DNA from: REDI01 sp964586865
GTDB taxonomy: Bacteria; Myxococcota_A; UBA796; GCA-2862545
Assembly (NCBI GenBank): GCA_964586865.1
Contig: CAZPJM010000319.1
Location: 1-5,877 of the forward strand
Length of the DNA: 5,877 nucleotides
Reading direction: 5' to 3'
Shown: piece by piece, positions 5,235 through 5,877 of the stretch
Layout of the letters: every line of letters starts with the position of its first letter
How positions within the stretch are numbered: position 1 is the first letter of the stretch
The notes under the pieces: generated by a model
Seen by the model: the letters and a program-made list of their open reading frames with translations, nothing else
What the model was told of the DNA's origin: nothing
Databases searched by the model: none
Made by a program: the position numbers and the translations under genes

Positions 5235-5877
5235 GTGGCGCGACGGGTGCTGGACCTCGGCTGCGGCACCGGGGCGACGACCCGAGCGGCCCTCTCGGTC
5301 GTCGATCCCCTCGGCGAGGTGATCGGCGTCGATGGCTCCCCCGAGATGGTCGCCGTGGCCCAGGCGAACACCGCCGATCCGCGGGCGCGGTTCCTGGCGG
5401 GGGCCGCGGAGGCGGTCGCACAGGTGATCGACGGTCCCTTCGACGGGGCGCTGTGCAACGCCGCGTTCTGGCAGTTCCCCGATCCGGACCGGGTGTGGGA
5501 GGCCCTCGGGACCCTCCTGGCGCCTGGCGCCCCCTTCGCGTTCAACGTGCCCGGCGCACGCCGCGCCGAAAGCGGGCCCGCCCAGGCCTTCCAGGTGGCC
5601 CTGGCGCGCGCCATCGAGCGCCCGACCGGTCGCCCCTACGTGCAGACAGCCCGGCGGGTCGATCTTGGGCGAACCGTCGAGCGAGCCCATGCTGCGGGCC
5701 TTGTCGAGGAGGTCCATCAGGTCCGGACGTGGGTCGGGTCCCAGGGGGCCCTCATCCAGCTCATGCGGATTCCGGCGATGCGGGCCCCCATCGGGTCAGG
5801 CCTGTCCGAGAACGAGGTGCTGGCGGCCATCGACGAGGCCGCCGGCCGGGTGGACCCGGAGCGACAGGTCGAGGTGG
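5235..5877 (+). CDS. Class I SAM-dependent methyltransferase, open at right edge, 5' end uncertain
   Basis: There are 214 codons open to the window end, with no stop. Numbering from GTG 5235: motif I VLDLGCGTG (5-13) binds S-adenosylmethionine; GVDGSPEMV (about 31-39) carries the acidic residue that contacts the ribose; FDGALCNAAFWQFPD (about 67-81) matches motif IV; LLAPGAPFAFNVPG follows. The core is thus a standard Rossmann-fold methyltransferase of the methyltransferase type 11/25 kind. The C-terminal half (including LMRIPAM) is probably substrate-recognising, and the substrate is unknown. GTG 5235 is merely the first usable start after an in-frame TGA (5202-5204); it leaves only four residues before motif I, far fewer than usual. 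The true start is more likely ATG 5188, reached through a one-base frameshift in the poly-C stretch. It lies 89 bases after the DUF1566 lipoprotein stop, so co-transcription is possible. Confidence 0.8.
   Translation, partial: MARRVLDLGCGTGATTRAALSVVDPLGEVIGVDGSPEMVAVAQANTADPRARFLAGAAEAVAQVIDGPFDGALCNAAFWQFPDPDRVWEALGTLLAPGAPFAFNVPGARRAESGPAQAFQVALARAIERPTGRPYVQTARRVDLGRTVERAHAAGLVEEVHQVRTWVGSQGALIQLMRIPAMRAPIGSGLSENEVLAAIDEAAGRVDPERQVEV

Overview
The window is a very GC-rich stretch, with G or C at nearly every third codon position of the real genes. It most resembles a Myxococcota-type (former Deltaproteobacteria) bacterium. Four things point there: two lipoproteins whose lipobox is followed by an acidic Thr-Asp stalk, a myxobacterial-style outer-membrane barrel protein, a tandem DUF1566 (Lcl_C) lipoprotein, and a MYXO-CTERM-like sorting tail encoded behind the amine oxidase gene. 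The taxonomic call is inference from protein style only. Bases 1-19 are not biological: they match the 3' end of the Illumina TruSeq adapter, so the left edge is a raw assembly or read end.

Layout. (1) 20-900, minus: secreted beta-barrel-like protein, C-terminus cut off by the adapter edge. (2) 901-1177: divergent intergenic region with an imperfect direct repeat at 40-bp period. (3) 1178-2005, plus: PHB-depolymerase/feruloyl-esterase-like alpha/beta hydrolase lipoprotein with a complete Ser-Asp-His triad. (4) 2006-2138: convergent gap. On the minus strand it encodes, in frame with the oxidase but after its TAG stop, a MYXO-CTERM-like tail. (5) 2139-3551, minus: FAD-dependent amine oxidase (polyamine-oxidase style) with a twin-arginine signal. 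(6) 3552-3912: divergent intergenic region without a convincing gene but with phased CTCAG repeats and two palindromes sharing a CGTCGACG core. (7) 3913-5145, plus: lipoprotein with a 47-residue (Thr/Ser)-Asp stalk and two DUF1566 domains. (8) 5235-5877, plus: class I SAM-dependent methyltransferase, open at the right edge, whose 5' end looks frameshifted.

The first four genes all encode exported or cell-envelope proteins; the methyltransferase is probably cytoplasmic. No shared pathway can be shown, and the strand changes argue against one operon. Only the DUF1566 lipoprotein and the methyltransferase could be co-transcribed.

The strongest anomaly is the amine oxidase. Its reading frame ends at TAG, and the codons just past it spell GCGC, a hydrophobic segment and an RRR cluster. 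This could be a lost anchor, a sequencing error, or a stop-readthrough switch between a free and an anchored enzyme.
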